Under the pieces are notes generated by a model. That model made no database searches and was not told where the DNA came from. It worked only from the letters and a program-made list of their open reading frames with translations. 64,000 nucleotides of DNA from NCBI GenBank assembly GCA_037953625.1, contig CM075656.1:85889001-85953000 (forward strand), written 5' to 3'. The stretch comes from Crotalaria pallida (lineage: Eukaryota > Streptophyta > Magnoliopsida > Fabales > Fabaceae). Positions 1 to 12,875 of the stretch are shown piece by piece. Every line of letters begins with the position of its first letter. Position 1 is the first letter of the stretch. Position numbers and translations under genes: made by a program.

Positions 1-97
1 AACAAATATAATAAAGAACATATGAAGTATCATGTGTCCTTAATAAGAGAAGATTGTGGCATAAGTTTACGATAACAAAGGTATAGTAGAATTACCA

Positions 98-233
98 ACA
101 AGGCCCGGCACAATTAGTAGATGACTGAGTTTCTTAAGTATGATGTCAGGGGTTCGATCCTGTCATGGGTATAATCTCTACTCCTCGAAGGGGATTAATC
201 TTCGGCTGTCGGCTGAAATATATCCTTGATGTA
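98..233 (+). repeat. tRNA-derived SINE, family A, copy 1
   Basis: Short dispersed element with a pol III B-box-like GGTTCGATCC near 150-160, a stretch about CCTCGAAGGGGATTAATC, and an A-rich 3' end. Similar copies lie at 8399-8574 and 29147-29328. This copy lacks the middle part seen in the 8.4-kb copy, so it is internally deleted. No clear target duplication was seen. Confidence 0.75.
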
Positions 234-737
234 AAAAAAAGGTATAATAGAATTGTGACAACTAGAATTTATATTACCTTGATTTTTTTATAAAGACTTA
301 TTAAAATGAAAAAACTTTTAATAAAAAAAAGACTTGTAAAAAATAATGGATGGAGTAACTAACAGGGTAAATGGATAGTTGAATAAATTGATTAAAATTT
401 GTAATATGTCTTAATATCGTCATAATAAATTGTAAAGTCAAAGAAAATAGTAATTAATACAAGTTATTAATTAAAAATAAAAATTATACATATTTATATC
501 ATTGTTTTTTTTTATTATTAATGAATTACATATTTTCTTTCTTAATAATTTAATGTATCTTTCTTAATTACTTATTAATAAATATAATATATATTTTTAA
601 GATATTTAATTTATTATTTTCAAATTTTAATTCTATTTGTAATTAAAAAAATTTATATTTTTTTCAAGATAATGAGAAGGAATTAAGAAGTAATGTTTTT
701 TTTTTTTGGTGATAGGAGGAAGTAATATTAATAAATT
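234..737. other. AT-rich spacer without a gene
   Basis: Mostly A/T runs. No open frame of note and no recognisable domain. Confidence 0.6.
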
Positions 738-924
738 TTTTTTCCATGATCGGACTATCCACCGCCGATCGCAGTGACTAATCTCCTCGCTGGCTTGTAG
801 ACACCTCTAATGGGTGAGACAACTGGCCCCGAGATTTAACGTTGTTGCATGAACAAGTCAGGATTCGAACACCTGACCTTGTTTAAGCGTGGATCAATCT
901 CTAACACTGAACCACACGCTCGGG
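738..924 (-). repeat. tRNA-derived SINE, minus strand
   Basis: Read on the minus strand it starts at CCCCGAGCGTGTGG, carries a B-box-like GTTCGAATCC, and ends in a poly-A, seen as the T-run just before it on +. Flanks on both sides share TAATATTAAT, consistent with a target duplication. It is not a functional tRNA gene, because no cloverleaf with a 7-bp acceptor stem could be drawn. Confidence 0.65.
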
Positions 925-1462
925 GTTAATAATATTAATATTTAGTTGTTCACATTTTCACCCATTTAACCGTGAAAAAGTTATTCCATGGTCCAAAACC
1001 ATACATTTCTCCTAGCCGCGACCATAAAATATTTCAAAAACAAGATTGCTGTAAAAAAAAAAAAAAAAGAGTACAATTTATTAATAATTTATGGAAAAGA
1101 AACTAAAAGTAGTATTATGACATAGAAAAATTTGATTTTTGAAATTTTCGAGAGAGTGATTAATACCAACATATAATTGTTTTACCACATTTAGTAACCT
1201 TAACGAGTGGGTTAGCAACACCCATAATTTATAAGTTCTTCTGCTACTTCTTCACGACAGTTTTTTCACGGCTGTCGTGCAGCTCTTTTTTCATGGGATA
1301 GCTTTGTTGTAGGCTTGTAGTTGTTCAATCAACAATCCTATATGAAATATTTACTCTCTCTTTTTCTCTTTTTTTGTTCGGATTTTTCTCTTTTTAAGAA
1401 AATTTGTTGCCATTTTTCTCTTCTCTCCTTCAATCCCAAAGGTTTTCTACCCGGCTAACTAT

Positions 1463-1635
1463 TTTTTTTTTTTTTTTGCACCCTGGTATCCGGCCCACTG
1501 GGCCGACTAATCCAGTTCGAGGAGGGTCCCGGGGTTAAGGTTTTATTCCTCTCCTAACGTTGTTGCGGGGGATCGAACCGTGGCTCGCCCTACCAAGTGC
1601 AGCCCCTGGCACCACTGCACCAACAACTCGTTGGT
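1463..1635 (-). repeat. tRNA-derived SINE with intact 15-bp target duplication
   Basis: The minus-strand element starts at CCAACGAGTTGTTGG, contains a GGTTCGATCC-type B box and ends in poly-A, seen as a long T-run at its low-coordinate end. It is bounded by the perfect direct repeat TACCCGGCTAACTAT at 1448-1462 and 1636-1650. Confidence 0.85.
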
Positions 1636-1695
1636 TACCCGGCTAACTATGCTATGTGTAAATTCATTTTTAAAAAATAAATCAAATTCTTAAAA

Positions 1696-1703
<8 letters not shown>

Positions 1704-1738
<35 letters not shown>
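1704..1738. repeat. (GA)n microsatellite
   Basis: An almost uninterrupted GA dinucleotide run with one GGGA interruption. Confidence 0.95.
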
Positions 1739-2906
1739 CAACAATTGTTATTATCTATACTAGTAAATTTCCCGTGCAATGCACGAGTTTTAATTGTCTT
1801 TTCTATATATTGATTTGAGTATAGATTTTGAAAATGTGTTTTTTAGATGATAAGTTAATATGGACTTTTTATTTAATGATGAATGACATGTATTTTATTT
1901 GAGTAATAATATCATTGCAATCAACTTATCAAAATGTTCTAGATAGTAAGTTATTTCGAAGCTCCCCATAAGAAAGGATGCATATGAAATTCATCTACAC
2001 TCCTTCAAATAATCTCACCTCACCTCATAATTTAGCATTATAATCAAATTCTTTTAAATTTTGATCTTACTCATTGCTAGAAGACAAAGCAGAGTAAGGT
2101 TAAAATAAATCGACCAACAAATAATGTAAAGGTTGAAATCATAAATAAATCTCGTCAAAGAGAAAATCATGAACCTGAAGTTTTTCATTACATTACGGTG
2201 TGAACAATACATAATAAATGCACAAAAAAAAAAAACTCTGCTTCAATATAAAGGGTGATTTAGAGAATATCCCTAAAAGCTACATAAGAAAGAGTAATGG
2301 GTGATTAATTGTGATTCAACATAGACTGATATAAATCATCATAGGCCTGAGGTAGGTTCAAAAGAATCATAAACCTGTTGCATAAGGAGCAGGCCCTCCA
2401 ACCTACAATGATACAATTCCCATCACCTAAAAATCGCCAAATAGCAATTCTACAGGATTACCAACTGATACATAATCACATACCCTACAAATTTTTTATT
2501 CTTAATTTAATTTTTTTTTAACATAAAAATAACTGTTTGAAAAAAAAAAATCCATTAGGAAAAAAAACAAACCTCAAATTCAAAAAACCGAAGGATTTGT
2601 GTCAAAAATGTTGAAAAAAATAGAGAGAGTCTTCACCCATCAACAAACTTCTCAAAGAAGTTTCATTGTGGAAAATACGAAATTACCCTTATGTTTTATC
2701 TCATCATTAATAATGTACTTAGGAGGGAAATATATGTTTAGGAGGGAAAATGGATGGGTTTTAGGAGGGAAATTAAATTTGCCCTCAACTTCTCCTATTT
2801 TATATTATATATTGATTATCGAAATTGTTTATTTCCTTATTCAATTTGACTTTCATGTAATTTCTGTTGCATTATTTATTTTTAGGTCTATGTTTTTTTT
2901 AAGTCT
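1739..2906. other. AT-rich spacer without a recognisable gene
   Basis: Contains short open frames, the longest about 115 codons near 2599-2946. They are low in complexity, run into the SINE that follows, and match no family I know. Confidence 0.5.
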
Positions 2907-3125
2907 ACTAAATGTTAGCTCAATTGGTGCAATCCTGCCAACTTGAAAACTTGGGAATGGGGCCTGAGACTAAGAAGTCTCAAGTTTTATTCCCGGTTAA
3001 CACGTCCTGCTGGGAGAGGCATAGGAACGCGACCATGTACAAGATTAGTCTCATGGATTCCCTGGTATGAAGGGTGCTCTTGGGGACATTTGTGGTACTG
3101 ACCAAAGAGTACAGACAAAAAAAAA
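2907..3125 (+). repeat. tRNA-derived SINE, family B
   Basis: Starts with a tRNA-like GTTAGCTCAATTGGTGC (A box) and runs through TTCCCGGTTAACACG to an A-rich tail. Related minus-strand sequence is at 8888-8995, and the minus-strand SINE at 46566-46854 has a similar head. No clean target duplication was found. Confidence 0.7.
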
Positions 3126-3532
3126 TCCCCATGGTTTACTGCACTATTAATGAGGGTTCTTGATCGAGACTAATCCGCTTCGCGGTCACGAAGGTGCATC
3201 TCCTAACAAAGTATTTTTCCTAAGAATCAAACCCGATGCTAAAAAAGAAGAATTAGGCATATTTTCTTAACTCTACATGTGCCTATGTTTAGTATTAAGG
3301 GGAAAAAACCTATTATTGGTTAAAAAACATAAAAAATAAAGGAAGTTTACCATTATATTAAAAAAATATTTGTTCAGTACTTTAAATTTTGAAACAACAT
3401 TCCAAAATAAAACTTTTCAAAACTCCATAAATTAAAAGAAAAAGAGAGAAAAAGATGTGGGTCGACTTGAAAAGGACATATAGCCCGCTTATGATAAATT
3501 TTAATTTTATGTTAGAATACTCAATTTGCAAT

Positions 3533-3787
3533 GTCCTCAAACCCTGTTTTTAGTCCCCAAACCCCATTTTTTTTATGGGGTTTTGTCAGAATATTTTTTT
3601 ATACCCCGAGTCGGAAAAATGCATTTTTCGGTTACTCTCTTATTAAAAAAAATTCATTTTAGAGTCGGAAAATGCATTTTAGAGTCGGATTTTCCGACTC
3701 GAAGATATCAGAAAAATATTCCGATCGAACCCCATTGAAAAAAATTAAGGTTTAAGGACTAAAAACGGGATTTGAGGACTAATTCCC
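3533..3787. mobile_element. MULE-like MITE with 9-bp target duplication
   Basis: About 255 bp, bounded by the direct repeat ATTTGCAAT at 3524-3532 and 3788-3796. The ends are inverted: the left starts GTCCTCAAACCCTG and the right ends GGGATTTGAGGACTAATTCCC, so the left end seems to lack its first few bases. The interior is made of palindromic GAGTCGGAAAA / TTTTCCGACTC blocks. A larger relative sits at 17803-18766. The duplication length suggests Mutator-type transposition. Confidence 0.8.
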
Positions 3788-3796
3788 ATTTGCAAT

Positions 3797-6700
3797 CAGA
3801 TTTTTTTAACCCGAGCTGAATCTAATTCGAGCTTGAAATGGGCTACTCGAATCCAATTGGATAACCCGTTTTTACAACTCTGGAGCAAACATTTTCCAAA
3901 TCCACCGTATTATTCAAATCTTTTCCACACCATGTTAGTAGCTTCCATTCATATCAAATTCACCCATAATCGATTACTATCTCCATTATATTTATAAATA
4001 TAACTAAATATTTAGAGTAAACTTTCACGTGGATTAATAATATTGGAAATGATAATATTTGATTTATTTTTTTAAAATTATCTTTATAATTATTATTAAA
4101 ACTTTAAAAAATGTTAATTAAATAAAAATATTTATAAAAAATAATTAATAATATTATTAAAAATTAAGATAGAAACTTATATTTAAAAACAATAAAATTC
4201 CACCATTTAATACTTAACTTATGTGCAGAGAGAAATGGAGTATATAAGCCATCCACATGGTGTACAAATACGTATAACCAATAAATAATGAACAAAATTC
4301 ATGTGCGCCGACAGTGTGAAAACAGTTCACCTTTCTTTCATCTGATAACTCTGAAATTTTACTCCGTGGCTTGCCACAAACATCTCTTACACGGGGTGCG
4401 TGCCTTCTTCTTTTCATTGACCCCATTTTTGTAAGTACTAATTGACCACTTATTGTGTCATATATATCTCCATACCAAGTACACTTCTATCATGTCCATC
4501 TCTACTCGGTTAAATAATAATAATAATAATAATAATAAGAAAGAGAAAAACCCCTCCGTAACTAGCTAGTATACATAACCCACATTAGTCTTTAGTGTTG
4601 ATCCCATCTCATAGATACTAAAAATGGTTTTTAAGTTTAAACAATTGTTATTTACTTCGTTACTAACAATAAATAAAAAAATTTATTCTAAAATTAATTT
4701 TAACAATGAATAATAATAAAAGATGTTAAGTTAATCTTAAATTAAAAGTAAATTTAAGAGAATATTTCAACAAATATTTAATGAGAATAGACAAATTTGT
4801 GCTCCTAATATTCGGCAAGACAAAGAAAAATTATATAAAAAAATAACTTGATTAGCAAGGATCCAACTCAAAAACGGTTTTTGGATTTCTATAAATACAA
4901 CTTCAAATAAACAAAAAAAAAAATAAGAGAACACTCAAAGGCATTAAACTATGCAATATCTATCACACGAAAGTATATATACCCCATCTTTACTCTCATA
5001 ACTAAGAACTTTAATGCAAAAACATGAATGAAAATTGAAAAGCTAAGACTAAAAAGCTAAAGATTAATGTAGGCCAGGATCAAGAGTATCTCTCGCTTGA
5101 CTTAATCTAGTAGTATTATGTTTGGCAGAATTTGTCAATAATCCACGAACAAGAACAATATTGGAAAGCCTTAAAAATAGAGTAAGTCTATATATATAAG
5201 CTTAAGCAAAGTACATAGTGCCACTTTTTTATAATGTAAGCTATTTATAAGTTGATATATCGTGTGTGCAGTGTGTCTATATATATATAATCCCCTAGCA
5301 ATTCTCGTTGATTGCAATGAAAGTGAATTATGTCACGAGATAAAATTCAATAGGATAGAGTTATATAGGGGTTCAAATTTAGAAATTATCACAGGAGAAC
5401 TTTTTTTAATTAATCATCATCGTGACTCGAAATCAAAGGTTAATTCATAGCTATCTATGTGGTGAGATATCTGATCAGAGGAAAAGAAAAATATCAACCC
5501 CATCACCAACCAAATCGTCATTGCATAATGTACAAACAAATTCACGAGTACGTACATAGAGATCACTTTAACCCACTTCTTCATTCACCTGCATGCTGTG
5601 ATTTTTTTTTCTCACATTTCCGTCTTGTATGCCAATTTGAGAGGATATATGTGGTTCCCCGTTTGTTTGGGGCATGGTTCCACTGTTCACCACAGCTCAG
5701 CACCTAGTTGTTGGTACTTGGGTACCTGATCATGGTACGATTTGCCCAGAGTGGGGGTCAACTATTAATATTCATAATAGATATATCGTTTTCAGAAAAA
5801 TCAATAGAAAATTTTCAATTAATGAATGCAATTAAGAAAGAGAAAGAGGGAGGTTGATAATAATCACTTTTTTTTTATTGAGTGATAGTACGTACGAGAA
5901 TCTCAATAGATCCATTGTGGGACATATGGGCATGGCTGAATTTGTATTAGGGTAATAATATTACCGGTCTTTTCTTCTTTTTTTTTCCCCTTTTTTTGGC
6001 TTAAAGTAAAGACAAGGACATCATGATCGGGAGAAAGAACTTTTCAAATAAGAATCCCACACAATCAAATTAACACCAAATTACATCCTCGTGAAAAATA
6101 GGCTTAAATACTTGACACATAATCGAAATTATGTACTCAAGAACTCATATTTACCTCGGATCATGCTAAAATTTATCGAACTTTTGTTAGACAAAAAAAA
6201 AAAAAAAAAACCTTATTGTTTGAAAAGGATAGTAATTTGCAAATGGGAAAGGTGTTTGGCAACAACATAAATTTTTCTTCATCAAGTGAAAAAATTCACT
6301 CTTAAAAATCTTTATAGATTATAGATTTAAAATAGAATCTTCTTAAGCTTTGATAGTGTACACGAAGCTAAAATAATGCAACGTTGTATTAAAAACTCAA
6401 GTATTTAACAAATTTGATTGAGTGATGACTTAAAAATTTGTGCTTTGATGGTTTTCATAAGTCTAGACCATTAGAGGAAAATTGGAAGGCCTGTATTCCA
6501 ATTTCAGCAAATCAGAATCAAAATATGTACCAAACGGACTTTTTTTTTAATTTTTTTTATACAGAAGTAGTTTAAATTTGGTCAAATCGCTAAATCCAAA
6601 TCTATAATTAACATATTGAGATAGAGGTAATAAGGTTAGTTTCTTATGTTATTTTACCATCCTTTAACTCATTATGTTAAGAAAACCTTTTATAGTATAG

Positions 6701-8376
6701 TAACAATTAAATTAAATTGGAAAAACAAAAAAGAAAAAGGAAAGAAAATATTTGGCTGTAGCTGAATGTCGGTACGACCGTACAATGCACGAATGAACTT
6801 TTTAGGAAAGATGTAGAGAAGAAGAGAAGAGAACAGGCTGTGTGGGGAAAGGCAGAGAGAGAGAGAGAAACCTACAAAGTTATGGTATGTAATAAGATCT
6901 GAGACTAAAGAGACCACATCTTTGTGAAAGGCCCTACTGAGATTTTCACTCTGACCCTCACAGTGCAGTGAGAACAAGAGAGAGCAATGGCGTTGAGCAA
7001 GACATGACATTGGGGTGTGTGATAGCGAATCTCAGCTGTAACATTAATGTCCAAAATAAATAAAATTCACTAAGGGTGCATGGGGCTACCTTTTTTTAAT
7101 TTGTTGGTGTTAGCTCAGAATTTTTAATGCCACAAACCAAAAATTGTTAGATGTGGGGATGTGTACGCAGTAAAATAAATGAAGGGGTAAGCTAGAAAAG
7201 AATAAAAGGAAAAATATCTAGTCTGGTTTTTGCATCAATTGTTGGATTCTTACTCTAGAGAATAAAAACATACTAACAGTACTAGTATACTTGTCAGATT
7301 TCTTTGTAGGCATTCATTCATTGAACATAGTAGAATGTACAAATTTTGGCAGAGTGGATAAGATTGATCATAAGATGAGAGACTTATTAATAAATGATGG
7401 AAGATTCATAATGGGGACTTTATTTTATCTTATATATACGTACGACCATAAATTACCTTGTTACTTGTAAGTGTTATCCCAATAAAGAGAGGATTTTACA
7501 TACTCTATATATGGTACATTATTGGATTTGAGAGAGGATTTTCCATACTACTCTAACCAAGAGTCCGGATATTTATGAAATTTGTTTCCATTTGAATGGA
7601 ACATTATTGGATCAAGTGATAAAGGCATTGATCCTTTGTTCCTGCATTTGTAAGGATTCTTTACAATGCTAATAACTCGGAGTATGTATTGTAACTTTTT
7701 TCTCAGGGGGGGTAGACTTTGTATATGTTTGGGAGTGTTGCAAGGACTATTTCATTTGATGATCACATTTGCTCTGTCTTAAATTGAAGGGAAAAGAATT
7801 AGTACAAGGATTCAAAAAGAAAAATTCATCAATTCCATTTTATTAATAAATTAAGGTTTAAATATCAAATTGGTTATTATAAATGTTGACTTTTTTAAAA
7901 TTTAATTTTGTATTTTTTTGTCCCTACTTTTCAATTTTGTTTTGGTTTTGCTTTCTGTAATCAACTATGATTAAAGATAATACAAATCGTTATTTTGATT
8001 TTGATCCCCATATTTTCAATATCTGAAAATTTTAGTCCTTATATTATTAGCAGGTGTGGGTTTTTGTCTCTATTTATCACTTCAGCATTTTCCATCTATA
8101 ATTGATGATAAGAACCAAAACCAAAATAAAATGAAAAAGTAGATGGAATGGCTAATTAAAATTGACACACACGCATAATCACGCACCTATATATACATAC
8201 ATATATACACACATATATATATACATATATATATATATATGTATAATATTTGGATAAAATGCACTTTTTGCTATGTTGACAAAACTAGTTGGAAAGATAA
8301 GTTAATGTGTTTGGTAAAAATAGTTAAGAACGATAAAATTGTGAAAGAGAAATTATAAGTAATGAAACTATAAGAT
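3797..8376. other. 4.6-kb intergenic block without a recognisable gene
   Basis: AT-rich, with a (TAA)n microsatellite near 4511-4538 and a TA/CA-rich repeat at about 8165-8245. Several short open frames of 60-110 codons lack domains, good start contexts or codon bias. Conserved plant miRNA sequences were looked for by eye and none was seen. Confidence 0.5.
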
Positions 8377-8398
8377 ATAAATAATTTTAAAGGGTTTA

Positions 8399-8574
8399 CC
8401 AACAAAGTCCAGCACAATTGGTAGATAGCTGAGTTCCTTAAGCATGATGTTAGGGGTTCGATCTCTGTCGTGGGCATGGAAAAGACTTTGTTGGTAGAGG
8501 CAAACCCCGTGATCTCTACGCCTCGGAGGGGATTAGTCGACTGGGAGATACCCTTGGTGTACAAAAAAAAATAA
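8399..8574 (+). repeat. tRNA-derived SINE, family A, full-length copy with 22-bp target duplication
   Basis: Complete element of about 176 bp with an A-box-like TGGTAGATAGCTGAG, the B box GGTTCGATCTC, a tRNA-unrelated body and a short A tail. It is flanked by a perfect 22-bp direct repeat at 8377-8398 and 8575-8596, which implies a fairly recent L1-type insertion. It serves as the reference copy for the family. Confidence 0.9.
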
Positions 8575-8596
8575 ATAAATAATTTTAAAGGGTTTA

Positions 8597-10819
8597 TCAA
8601 ATCAAATCTTTTAGGCTTCTCTAAAAATTCAACGTAACTCTGTCTAAATTAAACAAGATTACGAGTTTAATTTTTGTCTAATAAACTTGTTTGGTAACTT
8701 ATAATCCTTTTCCATGCCTAGCCAAACAAACTTTTTGTCCATGTTCAGGATTCCATTTAATCTTTTATTTTCACAATGTGATTCTTTTTTTTTTTTTTTT
8801 GTTATGTAATCTTTGCTTTTTATCAGTGTCACAAGTGTTTTCAAGAGCACATTTAATGTCAAGGAACCTTTGAAACTAATCTTATACGAGGTCGCGTATA
8901 TTTCTTCCAGCGGAGTGTGTTAATCACAAATCGAACCTGAGACTTTTTAGTCTCAGACCCCATTCTCAAGTTCTCAAGCCGTTGAAACCATGTGATTCAT
9001 TTTCTCCCTTTCATCTTGGTGATAACAATCCTTAGCTCTTTTGTTATTAGAGATTAGTTTAATCGTGTTGGGGTCTAACCAAAATGACCCTAAAATCTAT
9101 TCGTGAGGGTTTTTGTGCCCATACTATCCATTTATGCATCGAGCCTGATTCAAGCTGCTTCGTTTTGGACAAGTTCATTTTGCATGCTCTATTTGTTGGG
9201 ACTTAAAGATATATAAAAAGTTTGTGCCATTTTATCTCCAACATGTTTACATATCTCTTTCTCCAGACAAATTAAATTTCACTAATTATCGAAACAATAT
9301 TTTATTTTTGGTTAAATATTTGAGATTCAAATGGACCCTTTTATTTTAATCGTTTTTAATTTGAGCCATTAATTTTATAATCATTTATATTTAGGGACAC
9401 ATTTATAAATGATTTTAAATTAAAGGCCAAACACTTATTTACGAACTCTTAAATTTAGGAATTCATTTGAAAATTCTCAAAATGTACAAAAACTTATAAA
9501 CTAGTAACTAAATCTTAATTATCAACCTTAATTTTCTTCAATACAAGAGAGAGATGAGTTAAATTTACATATGCATGAGCATTAAGTCACCAATAAAATG
9601 ATGCATTTGTAACGCTGTTACTGTTGGAGTAGATTTTATCTATATTATCATATTCTCTCATTTTTGGTCCATTTCATCATCCAATAAGGCAATAACTGTT
9701 AAGTTTTTAATAATATTTAATTTAATATTTTAATTTAGAGAAAATAATATATGCACTGACCGTGTCAAGATTTTTTACACCATTGATGGGTTAGCAATGG
9801 TTGACTTAAAATAAAAGTAATTCGTATAGATAGTGAATGATTAAAAAACTTTACATTATCAGTGCACATATATTAAATTGTTTAACTTATTGTTAGATTA
9901 TTAAATAAACAATTGAAAGATTGTATTTTCACCCGGTATTACCACTACTAGTATTATTCTATCAAAAGTAAGATATTAAAAAAAAATCATCAATATTGAA
10001 AGTACATGAAGAGAATTGTGTAACACGGCAGTATAAGCTTTCCCACCACTAAATTTTAAAATTTATAAGCTGAAATTAAAGTAACCCGAATAAAGGAACA
10101 ATGGGAAAGAAAAGGAGCAGTACAAAAAAGACTACTGCAACAAAAGACTGTTCCCACCAACACAATTTAAAATCCATGCACATCATCACATATAGAGTTG
10201 TTGAGTTGCAACTTTGTGTTAGGCCCTGTAATTTTCCTTTCCATTCGATACACTACTTTTTTTCCCTTTTTCTGACACTTCTTATTTTTTGAAATGCAGA
10301 TTAAACTTTGATTAATGACCTCTAGTTGAAAGAAGCAATTTTTCTTGACACCCATCCTTTGTATCCTCAAAATTTAAATACATGATGACCTTTATTTTTT
10401 TTCATCAAAAAGTCTCATACTAATATTTTTCAAAACAATATAATGAAACTTGTAATTGCATGTCTTTGCCAAAAACAAAAAAACTTGTGAGCACGAACAA
10501 GTAATTAATCTGGCAGTGTAAAAGACACTCCTACATAATTCGGAAAAATACTAAAGAATGCGCTAATAAGACATTTGGTTAAAGAAAAAAAAAAGTTTTA
10601 TCTTAAAAAAATGTTAAATTTAAAATATCGAAAACTAATAAATTTATATTATTAATATATATTTTTTCATAATATATTTTTTAAACAATGTCCTTCAAAT
10701 ATCAGTTACCAATATCCATAAAATTTTACTAAATTTTCATCAATAACTCAAAGTTCAAATATTGACGGTGGAACTCTCTGATTTTAAGAAAGATATCATG
10801 TTTTGGTTTATTGCTTCAT
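8597..10819. other. intergenic block with a SINE remnant
   Basis: AT-rich. A decayed family-B SINE on the minus strand lies at about 8888-8995, recognisable by GAACCTGAGAC followed by GTCTCAGACCCCATTC. The rest shows no gene; short open frames at 8659-8873 and 10101-10370 have no supporting features. Confidence 0.5.
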
Positions 10820-10827
10820 ATTACTAG

Positions 10828-11777
10828 TAGGTGTGTAACGGTTCGGTCCGGTCCGGTCTTTAATGAACTTTAGGAACCAGACCGATTAAATTAAGGTAGT
10901 CCGGTCCGGTCCCAACGTTTTTCATATGTAAAGACGGACCAGACCGTAATGGTCCGGACTGTTACGGTCCGGTCCGGTCCATTTAGACCATCATGGTTAA
11001 AGGTCTTTTTTTTTTTTTTTGAAATTGCGTTTTTCACTTGTAGCAGACTAGCAGCCTTCTTGCAGCAGGAGCTGCTTGGTTCTTAGGCGGCGGCGGCGGA
11101 TCGGATCGGAGGGAGAGAAAGGCGCGAATCTGGTGGAAGAGGGACACCGATCTGGTGGAATCGGAGGAAGAAAGAGGGTGGAATCTCTGGAATCGGAGGA
11201 AGAAAGAGGGTGGAATCTCTAGTGGAATCGGAGGAAGAAAGAGGGACACCGATTTGGTGGACCGCGAGCAACGACGACGGCAGGGAGACCGCGACGGTGG
11301 CGAGCGGCTAGAAGACGAGGCGGCGAGCGGCGAGCAGAAGGAGAGAACTGTGAAGGGAAAGAGGGGGAGCGCTTGAGAGGGACGGAGAGGGAGGAGGGAG
11401 GGCGGCGGCGGCGGCGATTAGGGATTTAGGGCGGCGGAGAGAACTGTGAACTGTGAAGGGAGAAAGTGAGAGTGTGAAGTGTGTACTGAGAGAGAGCCAG
11501 AGAGGGACATTTGATTAGGGACTAGGGTTATGACTCGTGAGGGATGTGTGACTGTGTGAGTTTTATTTGTTTATTTTTTTTAAATATTTCAGCTATCGGT
11601 CTGATTCGATCTTGGTGGTCTCAAAATTTGTGAGACCGTGGACTGGACCAATTGAGAACGGTCTAGAAATATCTAGATTGGACCGGACTGTGAGACCAGA
11701 CCGGACCATATTTTTCGGCCCGGTCCGGTCTAATCCGACCGGTCTCGCTGTCCGGGACCGGATCACTAACACCCCTA
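10828..11777. mobile_element. non-autonomous hAT element, 950 bp, 8-bp target duplication
   Basis: Bounded by an exact 8-bp direct repeat ATTACTAG (10820-10827 and 11778-11785). Short terminal inverted repeats: TAGGTGTGTAACGG on the left, and TAGGGGTGTTAG when the right end is read inward. Both subterminal regions are packed with GGTCCGGTCC-type motifs, typical of hAT transposase binding regions. The interior (about 11040-11540) is strikingly GC-rich and G/A-skewed with an imperfect tandem repeat of about 33 bp at 11155-11246. No transposase was seen. A degraded relative is at 17741-19440. Confidence 0.9.
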
Positions 11778-11940
11778 ATTACTAGCACATTTGACTATTT
11801 TGGTGTGAAATTCTCATGTTTCTACATCTGTCCAAACAACGATACTGTATCTACAACATCTCTTATCCAAGAGATTTATGAATTCAGATAGAAGAGTCGA
11901 CAAAAAAACTTAGCATGTACTTCCTCCAATCTCATATATA

Positions 11941-12233
11941 CTCCCTTCGACTTGAAATATAAGTAACAAAAAACACATTTCATTTGGTTTAAAATATAAG
12001 CAAAAATAACTAATCTTCTTAAATTTTATTTCATTCTCAATGTTACTTTCTTAAAATATACCTAGAAAATTGTTTTCTCATTTAATTTTTGTTTTTTCAT
12101 TCCCAATATCACTTTCCTAAAATACTATACCTCTATTTTTTTGTAAATTTGAGAAAATTGAATACAATCAACCAACCTTCTCAATAAGTATGAAAGTGGT
12201 TAGATTTGCTTATATTGTAAGTCGGATGGTGTG
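11941..12233. mobile_element. Stowaway-type MITE
   Basis: Begins CTCCCTTCGACTTGAAATATAAG right after TA. It ends with the degenerate inverted copy GCTTATATTGTAAGTCGG, then TA at 12234-12235. Typical Tc1/mariner MITE architecture. Confidence 0.7.
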
Positions 12234-12271
12234 TAAGAGAGTGTGTGTATGTGTGTGTATATATATAAGTA

Positions 12272-12554
12272 CTCCCTTCGTTTTTTATTATATGTCCTTG
12301 TTTGGAGAGAATTTTTGTTTTTTTTTATTTGTCCTTTTGAGGATTTCAAAAGTGTAATAAATGTTATTTTCTATGTTTGCCCCTATTTAATATGTCTTGG
12401 TTTATGTAAGTAGTGGAGAAAAATTAATGATTATAGAAAGAGAAAGGGTATAGTGGGAAAAACATAATTAATGTATTGAAAATCTAAGTAATGATTAAAT
12501 TTCTTAAATGATGTGTTTTGTTTGAAATATGACAAATAAATAGGAACAAATGAG
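12272..12554. mobile_element. Stowaway-type MITE
   Basis: Left end CTCCCTTCGTTTTTTATTAT after TA (12270-12271). The right end AAATAGGAACAAATGAG is followed by TA (12555-12556). The termini are inverted but diverged. Confidence 0.65.
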
Positions 12555-12605
12555 TAATATTTTTATTTATTTATTACTCCACTTCAATTGGTATCTGAAC
12601 AGCAA

Positions 12606-12875
12606 TATCCGTCTCTAATTATAAGATCCTCTTAACACTTTTATTTTGTCCCTATTTATAAGGTCCTTTACCAATTTTCAATGAGCATTAATTATTTTTT
12701 TCCACAAACACCCCTATTTATCTAAAAAAATTTAGATTCTCAATAATATTAATAGGGGTAATTGTGAAAATACATATCAAACGTTCACATTTCTAATACA
12801 ATTAACTAAATTATTCCACTTTCTTAATGGACGTGAAATCTCCCAAGAGGACCTTATAATTAGGGACGGAGATAG
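12606..12875. mobile_element. Stowaway-type MITE, same family as 43180-43450
   Basis: The inverted termini TCCGTCTCTAATTATAAG and CTTATAATTAGGGACGGA are nearly perfect. The interior, with ATGGACGTGAAATC and an AGGGGT/ACCCCT pair, is shared in the opposite orientation with the MITE at 43180-43450, which establishes a family. Confidence 0.8.

Noticed and set aside
738..924. tRNA-like sequences (also at 1463, 18956, 44281, 45440)
   Set aside because: They have A/B-box promoters but no proper acceptor stem or anticodon arm; poly-A tails and target duplications identify them as SINEs.
6690..7010. 106-codon minus-strand frame
   Set aside because: Hydrophobic low-complexity translation with no domain, no splice or promoter context and no family match.
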